A stretch of DNA of 64,000 bases from Streptosporangium carneum (GTDB lineage: Bacteria; Actinomycetota; Actinomycetes; Streptosporangiales; Streptosporangiaceae): NCBI RefSeq assembly GCF_027922005.1, contig NZ_BSEV01000036.1:16284-80283 (forward strand), given 5' to 3'. Shown piece after piece: positions 31,220-39,756 of the stretch. Position 1 is the stretch's first letter, and the number at the start of each line of letters is the position of its first letter. Made by a program: the position numbers and the translations under genes. The notes under the pieces were generated by a model, which saw nothing but the letters and a program-made list of their open reading frames with translations, did not search any database and was not told the DNA's origin.

Positions 31220-32449
31220 TCAGGAGGAGAGATGGGCCGCCAGGCGGCGCAGGCCCTCCTCGATCGCCTCGGGGGCCGCGGCGAGCGAGAGCCGTACGGC
31301 CCCCTCCCCGCCCGGCCCGAAGGCCGCGCCGGGGGCCACGGCCACGCCGCGGGTGCGCAGCAGGTCCATGGCCAGCTCCGCCGAGGGACGGCCTCCCACG
31401 TCGAGCCAGAGGTAGAACGCCCCCTCCGGCCTGAGCGCGGGCAGTCCCACCTCCTGCGCCACCGCGAGCGCGAGGTCCCGGCGGGCGCGGTAGGCCGCGC
31501 GCATCTCCTCGACCGGTTCCTGGGGACCGCGCAGCGCGGCGAGCGCGGCGTGCTGCGCGGGTGTGGAGACGCAGGAGACGGCCGTCTCCTGCACCCGGGC
31601 GATCCGTTCGGCTAGGGGCCTCCCCGCCACCACGTACCCGACGCGCCAGCCGGTCATCGCGTACGTCTTGGAGAAGGAGAACACGCTGACCACCGGCGCG
31701 TCAGGCGCGAGTGCGGCCATGGATCGGGAGGGCTCGTCCAGCCAGAGCTGGTCGTAGCACTCGTCGGCGATCACCCAGATCCCGTGCCGCGCGGCCCACT
31801 CCGCGACCGCCGCGAGCGTCGTGCCCGGCCAGACCGTCCCCAGCGGGTTCGCCGGTGAGTTGACCAGCACGGCGCGGGTGCGCGCCGTCACCGACCGGTC
31901 CAGCCGTTCCAGGTCGGGGAGGTATCCGTCGGAGGGGAGCAGCCGGTATCCCACCGGACGGGCCCCGGCCAGGTGGGCGAGATTGGTGAAGTTCGGCCAT
32001 CCGGGGTCGGGGACCAGGATCTCGTCGCCCTCGTCGAGCAACGCCCGGTAGACGGCGTACAGGCCCTCGACGGCCCCGCAGGAGACGAAGACCTCCTCCG
32101 GCGCGGCGGCGACGCCGTTCACCGTGCCCACCTTGGCGGCCAGGGCCTCACGTAGCTCCGGGATCCCCGCGGTCGGGGCGTAGCGGGTGGCCCCGCCCCT
32201 GGTCGCGGTGTACGCCGCCTCGACGATGTGAGGCGGCGTGGCGAAGTCGGGTTCGCCCAGCTCGAGGCGGATCGCCCCCGGCACCCGCCAGGCCGCGTTG
32301 GCCACCGCCCTGATCCCGGAGCCGGTGATCCGGCCGACCGCCCCCGAGAGGCCGGGCGGGGCGCCGGCCTGCGGAACGGCCCGCCTCGGCTCCTTCGCGC
32401 TCCCCGGCGGCCCGGCGGCCACCGTCCCCGGCGGCCCCTGGGCCGTCAC
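31220..32449 (-). CDS. PLP-dependent class I/II aminotransferase
   Basis: The 409-residue protein (from GTG 32449) is a fold-type I aminotransferase. Visible blocks are ELGEPDFATP, the AAPEEVFVSCGAVEGLYAV segment, NSPANPLGTVWP (Asn for PLP), WVIADECYDQL (Asp for the pyridine nitrogen), SVFSFSKTYAMTGWRVGY with the Schiff-base Lys, and GAVRLSLA with the carboxylate Arg. It probably interconverts a 2-oxo acid and an amino acid. The GTG overlaps the SDR stop (GTGA). It is the last gene of a four-gene operon with the hydroxyacid dehydrogenase. Confidence 0.93.
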   Translation of the reverse strand: MTAQGPPGTVAAGPPGSAKEPRRAVPQAGAPPGLSGAVGRITGSGIRAVANAAWRVPGAIRLELGEPDFATPPHIVEAAYTATRGGATRYAPTAGIPELREALAAKVGTVNGVAAAPEEVFVSCGAVEGLYAVYRALLDEGDEILVPDPGWPNFTNLAHLAGARPVGYRLLPSDGYLPDLERLDRSVTARTRAVLVNSPANPLGTVWPGTTLAAVAEWAARHGIWVIADECYDQLWLDEPSRSMAALAPDAPVVSVFSFSKTYAMTGWRVGYVVAGRPLAERIARVQETAVSCVSTPAQHAALAALRGPQEPVEEMRAAYRARRDLALAVAQEVGLPALRPEGAFYLWLDVGGRPSAELAMDLLRTRGVAVAPGAAFGPGGEGAVRLSLAAAPEAIEEGLRRLAAHLSS

Positions 32450-33237
32450 GGAAGGCCCCTGAGCAGGCCGCCGTCGCACGCGATGGTGGACCCGGTGACG
32501 TACGAGGCCGCGGCGGAGGCGAGAAAGGCGACGACGGCGCCGAACTCCTCCGGCGTGCCGTAGCGGCGCGCGGGGATGGCGGCCCGGCTGCGTGAGCGGA
32601 CCTCTTCGGGATCGACGCCCTCGCGTTCTGCCGCCGCCTCGTCGAGGGAGGCGACCCTGGGGGTGGCGATCCGTCCGGGCATGACACCGTTGACCGTCAC
32701 CCCGTCCGCCGCCACCTCGCGGGCGACGGTCTTCAGCCAGGCGTTCAGCGCGGAACGCCCCGCGTTGGAGTACACCAGGTTGGGGATGGGCTCGCGGACG
32801 CCCGAGGAGAGCACGGCGAGAACGCGCCCGTACCCCCGTTCGCGCATGCCGGGCAGCAGCCGGGTGGCCAGGTCGATGGGGGTGACGGCCAGCAGCTGGA
32901 ACGCGGCGCGCCAGCCGTCCGGGGTCGTGGCGTCGGGCGGCGCCGAGGGCGGGCCGCCCGCGTTGAGCACCAGCACGTCGACCCCGCCGAGCCGCTCACG
33001 GGCGACGCGTTCGACCTCGGCCGCCGCGTCCGGGTCGCCGGCGTCGGCCGCGACGACGGCGGGCCTTGCGCCGTACCGGCTCTCGATCTCCCGGGCGGTC
33101 GCCTCAAGGCGACCCTCGTCACGCGCCCAGAGCAGCAGCTCGGCGCCCTCGGCGGCCAGGGCGTGCGCGCTCGCGCGGCCGAGGCCGGAGGTGGCGCCGC
33201 CGACGAGCGCGCGCCTGCCGGTCAGTCCGAGGTCCAT
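32446..33237 (-). CDS. Short-chain dehydrogenase/reductase (SDR)
   Basis: The 263-residue protein carries the NAD(P) motif (GGATSGLGRASAHALA), LVLNAGGPP and the catalytic Ser/Tyr/Lys region. In this copy the usual YxxxK reads NLVYSNAGRSALNAW, so the Tyr is followed by Asn-Ala-Gly-Arg and the Lys at the standard position is replaced by Arg. That may mark altered chemistry. GTPEEFGAVVAFLASAAASYVTGSTIACDGG is the normal C-terminus. ATG 33237 overlaps the DapA-like stop by one base (TGATG). Confidence 0.88.
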   Translation of the reverse strand: MDLGLTGRRALVGGATSGLGRASAHALAAEGAELLLWARDEGRLEATAREIESRYGARPAVVAADAGDPDAAAEVERVARERLGGVDVLVLNAGGPPSAPPDATTPDGWRAAFQLLAVTPIDLATRLLPGMRERGYGRVLAVLSSGVREPIPNLVYSNAGRSALNAWLKTVAREVAADGVTVNGVMPGRIATPRVASLDEAAAEREGVDPEEVRSRSRAAIPARRYGTPEEFGAVVAFLASAAASYVTGSTIACDGGLLRGLP

Positions 33238-34151
33238 CACCTCACCTCCAGCGGCTCTGGCCCGGGGACGATCCCCACGCGGGCCAGCACGTCGTCCAGC
33301 TCGGCGCTCGTGACCTCGTCGACCGTCGGGGCGAGCCCCCTGGTGCGCGCCGTCTCCAGGACGCCGCGCCTGCGGAGCACCTCCTTGCGGATGGCGAGGC
33401 CGACGCCGACCTGCCCCTCGAAGGCGATGTAGGGCAGGTAGCGGTCGAAGATCCGGGCCGCACGGACCCGGTCGCCCTCTTCCAGCGCCCCGCGGACGGC
33501 CTTGAGGATCTCGGGGAAGGCGAAGCCGGTCATGGTGCCCGCGGCCCCCCGGTTGAGCTCGTCGTAGGCGGCGACCCCGCCCAGCCCGCCGAACACGGTG
33601 AGACCCGGCGCGGCGGCGAGCAGCTTTGTGATCTTGGGTGGAGTCGGCGGGTCCTCCAGCTTGACGACGTCGGAGCCGGCGGCGGTCATGGCGGCCAGCA
33701 GCGCGGACACGGGGATCCTGACCCCGGTGGCGTTCGGCTCGTCCTGGACGATGATCGGCAGCTCGGTGTCCTGCCGGACGCGCTCGAAGAACCTCGCCAG
33801 GCCGTCCACGTCCGGCAGGAGCGGAGGCGCGGCGACCATGGCCGCCGCCGCGCCGTACGACGCGGCCTGCCGGACGCGCTCGCGCACCAGCGACGGCGAG
33901 GCGGCGGAGCAACCCGCCGCGAACGGCAGCCGCCCCTGCGCCGCCTTGGCGACCGTGGTCAGGACGGCCTCCCGCTCGGCGTCGGAAAGGCTGGTGACCT
34001 CGCCCATCACCCCGAGGACGGTCACGCCGTCCGCTCCCCACGCGGCCGCCCGCTCGACCGTGCGGGCGATGCTCGCCTCGTCGACGCGGTCATCCTGGGT
34101 GAACGGCGTGGGCACGATGTACCACGTGCCGTGGAAACGTTCCTGTGTCAC
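33237..34151 (-). CDS. DapA-family aldolase (dihydrodipicolinate synthase-like)
   Basis: The 304-residue TIM-barrel protein has the GVMGEVTSLSDAER segment matching 'GTTGE..TL' of the family and the Schiff-base Lys in SDVVKLEDPPTP. The usual YNxPxRTG is replaced by QDEPNATGV, so this is not a standard lysine-pathway DapA. Members cleave or condense pyruvate with aldehydes (2-keto-3-deoxy sugar acids, sialic acid, hydroxyproline derivatives). It lies between the hydroxyacid dehydrogenase and SDR genes. Substrate unknown. Confidence 0.88.
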   Translation of the reverse strand: MTQERFHGTWYIVPTPFTQDDRVDEASIARTVERAAAWGADGVTVLGVMGEVTSLSDAEREAVLTTVAKAAQGRLPFAAGCSAASPSLVRERVRQAASYGAAAAMVAAPPLLPDVDGLARFFERVRQDTELPIIVQDEPNATGVRIPVSALLAAMTAAGSDVVKLEDPPTPPKITKLLAAAPGLTVFGGLGGVAAYDELNRGAAGTMTGFAFPEILKAVRGALEEGDRVRAARIFDRYLPYIAFEGQVGVGLAIRKEVLRRRGVLETARTRGLAPTVDEVTSAELDDVLARVGIVPGPEPLEVR

Positions 34152-34173
34152 CTGTCAGCAGCCCTTCTCACGG

Positions 34174-35205
34174 TCAGTAGCCTCTCTCGCGGTCGAACAG
34201 GTTGCGCAGCGGGCGGCCGTCCAGCCAGCGCCGCAGGTTGTCGGTGAAAAGCTCGGTGATCGTCCCGTTCTCGCTGTCGACGGTCGAGGCCGAGTGCGGG
34301 GAGACGATGACGTTGTCCATTCCCCACAGCGGGGAGCCGGTCGGCAACGGCTCGGTCGAGAAGACGTCCAGGCAGGCCCCGCCGAGGTGGCGGGCAGCCA
34401 GCGCGTCGACCAGCGCGCCCTCGTCGACCACCTGGCCGCGCGCGATGTTGACCAGGACGGCTCCCGGGGCGAGCGCGGCGAGTTGCCCCGCGCCGATCAG
34501 CCCCTCGGTCTCGTCGGTGAGCGGACAGGCCAGAACCAGCGCGTCGGCTCCGGCCAGGGCGGCGTCGATCGCGGTGAACGGGTGCAGCTCGGTCAGGCCG
34601 GGGACGTCGTACGCTCTGCCTGGCCTGCCCACGCCGACGACCTCGACTCCGAGGGCCGAGAAGACCCGGACGACCTGTCGTCCGATGCCGCCGAGGCCGA
34701 CCACGACCACCCGCCGTCCCGCGAGCCCCCGGGTGGTGTAGCGCTCCCAGTGACGGGCGGCCTGCCAGCGTCGCAGTTCGGGGAGGCCCTTGACGAAGTG
34801 CAGCACGCCGGTGAGCGCGAACTCCGCCAGGGGGACGGCGTGGACGCCGGCGGCGGTGGTGAGGACGAGGTCGCTGTCGGACAGGCGGGTCCTGCGGACG
34901 AACTGGCCGATCCCCGCGCTGGTGGCCTGCACCCAGCGCAGGTCCGGGCAGTTGACCGGCATGCCCGCCGGATCCCACCAGTCGAAGTCGAAGCTGACCT
35001 GCGCCCTGGCGAGCAGGTCGCGCCAGCGCTTGAGCTCGGGTTCCGGCAGCTCGGGCCGCACACCGGTGTGATCGGCGGGATAGCGCGGGCGCGGCAGCAG
35101 GTCCGGCTCGTAGAGCACCTCCAGACGCCGGTCGGCGGCCTCGATGGCCTCCACATGCTCGGGTTCCAACGGCGATGCCACCAGCACGCGGAGCTTGTCC
35201 GACAC
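34174..35205 (-). CDS. D-2-hydroxyacid dehydrogenase, NAD-binding
   Basis: The 343-residue product has the NAD-binding motif VVVVGLGGIGRQVVRVF, the Arg in VLVNIARGQVVDEGALV, and the Glu/His pair region (LGGACLDVFSTEPLPTGSPLWGMDNVIVSPHSA) of the family. It likely reduces a 2-oxo acid to a D-2-hydroxy acid, or the reverse. The start is GTG 35205 (or GTG 35208) after GGAGG; upstream frame to 35307 has no family sequence. The operator at 35218-35242 is only 13 bases from the start. Confidence 0.9.
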   Translation of the reverse strand: MSDKLRVLVASPLEPEHVEAIEAADRRLEVLYEPDLLPRPRYPADHTGVRPELPEPELKRWRDLLARAQVSFDFDWWDPAGMPVNCPDLRWVQATSAGIGQFVRRTRLSDSDLVLTTAAGVHAVPLAEFALTGVLHFVKGLPELRRWQAARHWERYTTRGLAGRRVVVVGLGGIGRQVVRVFSALGVEVVGVGRPGRAYDVPGLTELHPFTAIDAALAGADALVLACPLTDETEGLIGAGQLAALAPGAVLVNIARGQVVDEGALVDALAARHLGGACLDVFSTEPLPTGSPLWGMDNVIVSPHSASTVDSENGTITELFTDNLRRWLDGRPLRNLFDRERGY

Positions 35206-35217
35206 CACGCCTCCAAA

Positions 35218-35242
35218 TTGTCGATCGTCGACAATCGACGAT
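35218..35242. promoter_or_regulatory. Palindromic operator upstream of the hydroxyacid dehydrogenase operon
   Basis: This site matches the 30796-30820 site at 24 of 25 bases: TTGTCGA-TCG-TCGACAA plus a third half-site. It lies immediately upstream of the first gene, where binding would block initiation. The shared site links the two operons in one regulon. Confidence 0.8.
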
Positions 35243-35402
35243 AGGGCGAGCCAGTGGCCCCCGCAAGACCTGCCGCCGACAAACAGACGATGGGGCGCCG
35301 GATTCACCGGACACGCCGCTCGGAGGCACGGCGACGGCCGTCGGCCGGGGCGTCACGGGGTGACGCGGAATTCGCTTTACCGGCGCGTTCCGGGCGACCA
35401 CC

Positions 35403-36191
35403 ATGATCTCTATGATCACAAAGCTGGTGGAGCACTACACCAAGGAGACCTCCGAGGACACCCGGCTGACCAGGTCGGCGCACGGAAGGCTGGAGTACCT
35501 GCGCACCCGGGAACTGCTGCGGCGGACGCTGATGCCGCCCCCGGCGCGAATCCTCGACGTGGGCGGCGCGACGGGAGCGCACGCGCGCTGGCTGGCCGCG
35601 GACGGATACGCCGTGCACCTGGTGGATCCGGTGCCCGTCCACGTCGAGGCGGCGGCGGCCCTGCCGGGCGTCAGCGCGGAGGTGGGCGACGCCCGCGGAC
35701 TGGGCGTCCCGGACCGGAGCGTGGACGCCGTCCTGCTGCTCGGCCCCCTCTACCACCTGACCGAACCGGAGGACCGCGCGAAGGCGCTCGCCGAAGCACG
35801 GCGGGTGCTGCGTCCGGGAGGCGTCGTGGCGGCCGCCGCCATCAGCCGCTACCTGTCGCTCCTGGAGACCGGCGCCACCGGGCGGCTCACCGCGGAGATG
35901 GCCTCCGCGGTGAAGCGCCTCATCGCCACCGGTGACTACGACGGGCACGTGGGCTTCGTGCCCGCCCACTTCCACACCGCCGAGGAACTGCGGGCCGAGG
36001 CGCTGAACGCGGGACTGAGGGACGTGGAGGTCTACGGGATCGAAGGACCGGCGTGGACCGCCCTGGACGCCGCGGGCCCCCAGGAGGCCGACCGGCTGAT
36101 GGACGCGGCGCTGCGGTGCGCCCGCGCCGTCGAACAGGACCCCTTGATCGTCAACACCAGCGCCCACCTCCTGGCCGTCGCGCGGGCCTGA
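35403..36191 (+). CDS. Class I SAM-dependent methyltransferase
   Basis: The 262-residue protein has SAM motif I (ARILDVGGATGAHARWLA), the acidic end of strand 2 (VHLVDPVPVHV), DARGLGVPDRSVDAVLLLGPLYHL as motifs II/III, and EARRVLRPGGVVAAAAISRY. The rest is typical of type 11 methyltransferases acting on small molecules. ATG 35403 or ATG 35412 may be used; neither has a clear ribosome binding site. It diverges from the hydroxyacid dehydrogenase operon across about 200 bases and may not belong to its regulon. Confidence 0.9.
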   Translation: MISMITKLVEHYTKETSEDTRLTRSAHGRLEYLRTRELLRRTLMPPPARILDVGGATGAHARWLAADGYAVHLVDPVPVHVEAAAALPGVSAEVGDARGLGVPDRSVDAVLLLGPLYHLTEPEDRAKALAEARRVLRPGGVVAAAAISRYLSLLETGATGRLTAEMASAVKRLIATGDYDGHVGFVPAHFHTAEELRAEALNAGLRDVEVYGIEGPAWTALDAAGPQEADRLMDAALRCARAVEQDPLIVNTSAHLLAVARA

Positions 36192-36366
36192 AGCGTGTTT
36201 CCCGGGTCGGGGGCCGGACTGTTGGGCGGTGTTGGCTCGCGCTGTGGGGGTCCGGCTCCCTCCGCGCGAACAAAGCGAACCCAACGAACCAAGCGCCCTC
36301 TCCACGCGACCAAGCGAACAAATCGCCGCGTTCCGCGCATGTTCCGGCAGACGGCATGCTGGGGGC

Positions 36367-36840
36367 ATGAGCTATCGCGTGTGTCTGGTGTGTCTGGGAA
36401 ACATCTGCCGCTCCCCCATGGCCGAGGTCGTGCTGAGAAGCACCCTCGCCGACCACGGGCTCGGCGACCTCGTCTCGGTCGACAGCGCGGGCACGGGCGG
36501 CTGGCACCAGGGCCACCCGATGGACGACCGGGCGGCGGCGACGCTGGCCGAGCACGGTTACGACGGTTCCCTGCACCGGGCCAGGCAGTTCCTGGCGCCC
36601 TGGTTCGGCGAGATCGACCTGGTGCTGGCGATGGACAACGACAACCTGCGGGCCCTGCGCCGTCTAGCCCCACCGGGGGCAGACGTACGGCTGTTGCGCT
36701 CCTTCGACCCGGCGGCGCCGGAGGGCGCCGAGGTGCCCGACCCCTACTACGACGGCCGTGAGAGCTTCACCGAGGTGCTGGAGATGGTGAAGGCCGCCTC
36801 CGAGGGCCTCGCCAAGCACCTGGCGGCCGTCCTGCGCTGA
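36367..36840 (+). CDS. Low-molecular-weight protein tyrosine phosphatase
   Basis: The 157-residue protein has the P-loop CLGNICRS (Cys9 to Arg15) near the N-terminus and the acid motif PDPYYDG near the C-terminus, both needed for the two-step dephosphorylation. The start is ATG 36367 (MSYRVCLVCLGN); the frame is open from 36229 but earlier residues are not family-like. It is a separate gene from the ArsC-type phosphatase at 7 kb, which lacks the DPYY motif. It probably targets phosphotyrosine proteins. Confidence 0.92.
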   Translation: MSYRVCLVCLGNICRSPMAEVVLRSTLADHGLGDLVSVDSAGTGGWHQGHPMDDRAAATLAEHGYDGSLHRARQFLAPWFGEIDLVLAMDNDNLRALRRLAPPGADVRLLRSFDPAAPEGAEVPDPYYDGRESFTEVLEMVKAASEGLAKHLAAVLR

Positions 36841-37057
36841 AAGAGCCCCGTCCCCGAACGAGACGCCCCTGGCCGGAGGCCGTGCCGGCGACGTCGGGCG
36901 TACGGGAGCCGACGTGCGTGGCGGGCTGTTCGCCGGTGAGCCGGAAACCGCCGCCGAGCGCGATGTCGAGATCGGGTCCTCCGCTCCGACCTCTCCGTGA
37001 GGCGCCCGAGGGGGGCGCCCCACGAGCGCCGGGCCACCGGCGCGGAGAGGATTCGTC

Positions 37058-37444
37058 ATGGGACGGCCAGTGGTGCACTTCGAGATCATCGGCAACGATC
37101 CGGCGGCGCTCCGCAGTTACTACGGAGACCTGTTCGACTGGGAGTTCCGCACGGGTGACGCGGTCACCGAAGCGGTCTCCCCGCCCGGGGCGTACGGATT
37201 CGTGGACGGAAGCACGACGGGCGACGGGACCGGGATCAACGGCGGCGTCGGCGGCGGCGAGGGCTACGAGCGCCGTGTCCTGTTCTACGTGGACGTCCCC
37301 GATGTCGAGAGCGCGCTCCGCAGGGCGGAGAGCCTCGGCGGGACACGCAGGCTGGGCCCCGAACGGGCCCCCGGAGGGGACCTCGTGATCGGGCACTTCA
37401 CCGACCCGGAGGGCAATCTGATCGGCGTCGCCGGCCCCGCGTGA
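37058..37444 (+). CDS. VOC (glyoxalase/bleomycin-resistance fold) protein
   Basis: The 128-residue protein shows two beta-alpha-beta-beta-beta modules: VVHFEIIGNDPAALRSYYGDLFDWEF, and VLFYVDVPDVESALRRAESLGG with IGHFTDPEGNLIGVA. The His and Glu of 'HFEI' and 'GNLIGV' positions are common metal-site points, but this type is often metal-free. AGAGGA lies before ATG 37058. Substrate unknown. Confidence 0.88.
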   Translation: MGRPVVHFEIIGNDPAALRSYYGDLFDWEFRTGDAVTEAVSPPGAYGFVDGSTTGDGTGINGGVGGGEGYERRVLFYVDVPDVESALRRAESLGGTRRLGPERAPGGDLVIGHFTDPEGNLIGVAGPA

Positions 37445-37532
37445 CCGGCCGTGCGGCGCCGCGCGGCTGGCGGCGCCGCACAGAGCAGAACGCCCAGAGC
37501 AGTGTGTCCACCGCCAACCGGAAGAAGCCGCG

Positions 37533-37928
37533 ATGAGATATCTGATCCTGATCTACAGCAATCCGGAGAACTGGGAGCACCCGATGTTCTCGCGGAGGCC
37601 GGAGTTCCTGTCGCTGCCCGAGAAGGAACGCGACGAGCTGACCAGGCAGGCCGAGGCTCTGCGCGGGGAGATCGTCGAGTCCGGGGAGCTGGTGGCCGGC
37701 ATGGCGCTGGCCGACCCGGCGAACACCAGGACCGTGCGGGTGCGCGGCGGCGTCCCGGTGACCACGGACGGGCCCTACCTCGAGGCCAAGGAGCACCTGG
37801 CGGGGTGTTTCCTGGTCGACTGCGACAGCCGGGAACGGGCGGCTGAGATCGCGACGCGATTCCCCGACGCCCGGTTCACCGCCGTGGAGGTGCGCCCGGT
37901 CGCGGCCGTGTCCGGCCAAGAGGTGTGA
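37533..37928 (+). CDS. YCII-related domain protein
   Basis: The 131-residue product has the YCII pattern: MRYLILIYSNPENW at the start, GELVAGMALADP in the middle and TTDGPYLEAKEHLAGCFLVDCDSRERAAEIA as the conserved DGP/E-K block. In actinomycetes this kind is usually followed by an ECF sigma factor gene that it accompanies. Here no sigma factor follows; a stem-loop and an IS3 remnant do. It may have lost its partner, or act alone. Confidence 0.88.
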   Translation: MRYLILIYSNPENWEHPMFSRRPEFLSLPEKERDELTRQAEALRGEIVESGELVAGMALADPANTRTVRVRGGVPVTTDGPYLEAKEHLAGCFLVDCDSRERAAEIATRFPDARFTAVEVRPVAAVSGQEV

Positions 37929-37936
37929 ACACCCGG

Positions 37937-37987
37937 GTGACGGCGAAGGACCGCGACGGCGATCCGCGCCACTGCCTTCACCGTCAC
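37937..37987. terminator. Stem-loop after the YCII gene
   Basis: GTGACGGCGAAGG and CCTTCACCGTCAC pair at 12 of 13 positions around a 25-base loop. It lies nine bases after the YCII stop and could end its transcript, or be an end of the nearby IS remnant. Confidence 0.5.
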
Positions 37988-38106
37988 CCGCCGGTTCCGT
38001 TCCCGGGTCCGCCCGGCACCTCGGGGAGTCGGCGCGGACCTTCCCCGGCTCAACGGAAGGCCCCTTGTCAAGAACCAGAACCCTGAGGCGGGCGGCGGCC
38101 GCGGCC

Positions 38107-38409
38107 CGCTTTCAGGCCGCCTGCCGCCACTGGGGTGTGGTGCGGTCGATGGACCGGGCGGGTTGTGCGCTGGACAATGCTGCGGCTGAGTCGTTCAATT
38201 TCACCCTCAAGGTCGGGTTCGCCTACCGGCATCGTTTCGCCACCTGCACCGAGGCCCGGTTGAGGATCGCGACCTGGATCACCGGTTTCTACAACACCCG
38301 CCGTCGGCACAGCGCCGCCGACGAGTCACCACCGATCGTCTACGGACAGCAGATCACGGCCGCCCGAGCGGCCACCACAGCGAGGCGTCGGCAGCTCATG
38401 GCTGCATAG
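38107..38409 (+). pseudogene. IS3-family transposase, C-terminal remnant
   Basis: About 100 residues match the end of IS3-type DDE transposases: RHWGVVRSMDRAGCALDNAAAESFNFTLKVGF, where the Glu in AAAES is the last catalytic residue, then TCTEARLRIATWITGFYNTRRRHSA. The first two catalytic Asp residues and orfA are missing. The open frame begins at 38065, but its first 14 residues are unrelated flanking DNA. It is a degraded insertion sequence. Confidence 0.85.
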
Positions 38410-38450
38410 AAGGTCTCCACGGTTTCAGGGGGTTGCCGGCCGACGAAGGT

Positions 38451-38478
38451 GCCCCGAATCAGGCGAACCGTTCGGGGC
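38451..38478. terminator. Stem-loop after the HsdR-N-like gene
   Basis: GCCCCGAA and TTCGGGGC are perfect 8-base arms around a 12-base loop, 23 bases beyond the stop at 38501 of the leftward gene. Confidence 0.65.
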
Positions 38479-38500
38479 CCTCATCCGGAGAGCCTGATGA

Positions 38501-39292
38501 TCAAGACAAGATCTCTGCTCGCAGAACCTCGTCACGCAGGGCGCGATGGATCTCGGCGGTGTCGGCGTTGTAGCTTGTCTGCCGTCGAAGCTCCTTGCGT
38601 ACGGCGTCGACCACCACTTCGGACAGCAGGACCTGCGCCAACGACTTCGCAGACGTCGCGGCACAGGCCTTCCACAGGTCGTCCATCAGGCGTCGCTTGA
38701 CCGCCTCCTTCGTCAGGTAGAAAAGACTGTCGACCTTGGCCGCCAGACCGGCGTCCCCGAGAAGGTCGACCTCGAAGGCGAGGTCGATGACCACGGGAAG
38801 GCCGGCGGTCATGTGGTAGGCCTGCCACACCTGCCCGTTGGTCAGGATCATCCACTCGACGCCCTCGTTGACGGCGTACATCTGCACCTGGCGCAGGTGC
38901 TTGGTGTTGAGCTTCTGGCTGCACCGCTTCACCTCGATGAAGGCGACCAGCTGCTTGTCGATGCGGATGCCGTAGTCGGCGAACTCACCCTTGACCTGGT
39001 ACTCCGTGGTGAGGTCCTCGTACTTGTCGTATCCCAGGCCCTCACACAGGAAATCCGTGATCAGAAGCCGCGTGTCTCCTTCGTTCGCGTCGCGGGCCAC
39101 GAGATCGGCCAGCGGCCTGGAAAAGCGACGCACAGCCGCTCGAACCCGGTCCCGCGCATCCGTCTCCCACTTCGGAGCCACTCGCGCGGCCGGAGGTTTC
39201 TTACCACCTGAGCTGTCGGTCCTTTTCGTGGCGCTGGAAGGGTCAAGGGCCTGCCCTTCACCGACGATCACCTGTGCCGACTGCTCGCTCAT
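38501..39292 (-). CDS. Orphan HsdR N-terminal-type nuclease-like protein
   Basis: The 263-residue protein resembles the N-terminal domain of type I restriction endonuclease HsdR (HSDR_N_2 type). LLITDFLCEGLGYDKYEDLTTEYQVKG is followed by the PD-(D/E)xK core FADYGIRIDKQLVAFIEVKR, with Asp, Glu and Lys of the nuclease site, and then QVQMYAVNEGVEWMILTNGQVWQAYH. The helicase motor, HsdM and HsdS are absent. ATG 39292 is preferred over the TTG at 39322. It sits in a lower-GC region between an IS remnant and a non-coding patch, which suggests transfer. Confidence 0.85.
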   Translation of the reverse strand: MSEQSAQVIVGEGQALDPSSATKRTDSSGGKKPPAARVAPKWETDARDRVRAAVRRFSRPLADLVARDANEGDTRLLITDFLCEGLGYDKYEDLTTEYQVKGEFADYGIRIDKQLVAFIEVKRCSQKLNTKHLRQVQMYAVNEGVEWMILTNGQVWQAYHMTAGLPVVIDLAFEVDLLGDAGLAAKVDSLFYLTKEAVKRRLMDDLWKACAATSAKSLAQVLLSEVVVDAVRKELRRQTSYNADTAEIHRALRDEVLRAEILS

Positions 39293-39756
39293 GGCTTCCA
39301 CCTGCGGGTCTAGTAGGGACAAGGCAGGTTATGCACTTCACGGAGATCAACTCATCATGCAATTTTCAATCGATACACAAACGACTCCTAGGGATGCCTA
39401 GAAAACACTCCAAACACACAGACTTCCCGAAACTACCAAAATGGTCACAGCAATCCAGATGGGCATTGAACGTAAACAAAAACACTAACTCGTCTACGAC
39501 CTCGACACCCAGCACCTGGTTCTCCAGACCAGGCAGCGCCGTAAGAGCGTCACCGGAGTCGTCGCCGCACTCAGCGGATATCAACCTGCCCACAGCTCGA
39601 TCAGGGGATCCACGCGCCGTGATCCGGCCTGCGCATCGTCCCCGGGTAGTCGGCGCCTGCAGCAGGGTCAGGTGCTAACGAATAGATCAAGCCGGCCCAG
39701 GAACCCGTGACCCCGATGGAACATGGCATTCCAAAGTGGATCAAGAAGGAGTTGGC
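39293..39756. other. Lower-GC gap without a clear gene
   Basis: About 460 bases, the most AT-rich part of the window (about 39340-39490, with ATGCAATTTTCAATCGA and AAACAAAAACACTAAC). No convincing gene: the open frames lack codon bias. A plus-strand piece reading LVYDLDTQHLVLQTRQRR (about 39490-39545) could be a remnant. The next gene has AAGGAG at 39746-39751. Confidence 0.5.

Noticed and set aside
39293..39756. A tRNA or phage attachment site in the AT-rich patch
   Set aside because: I found no cloverleaf-like arms or CCA end and no flanking direct repeats on reading the patch; the low GC alone is not enough.
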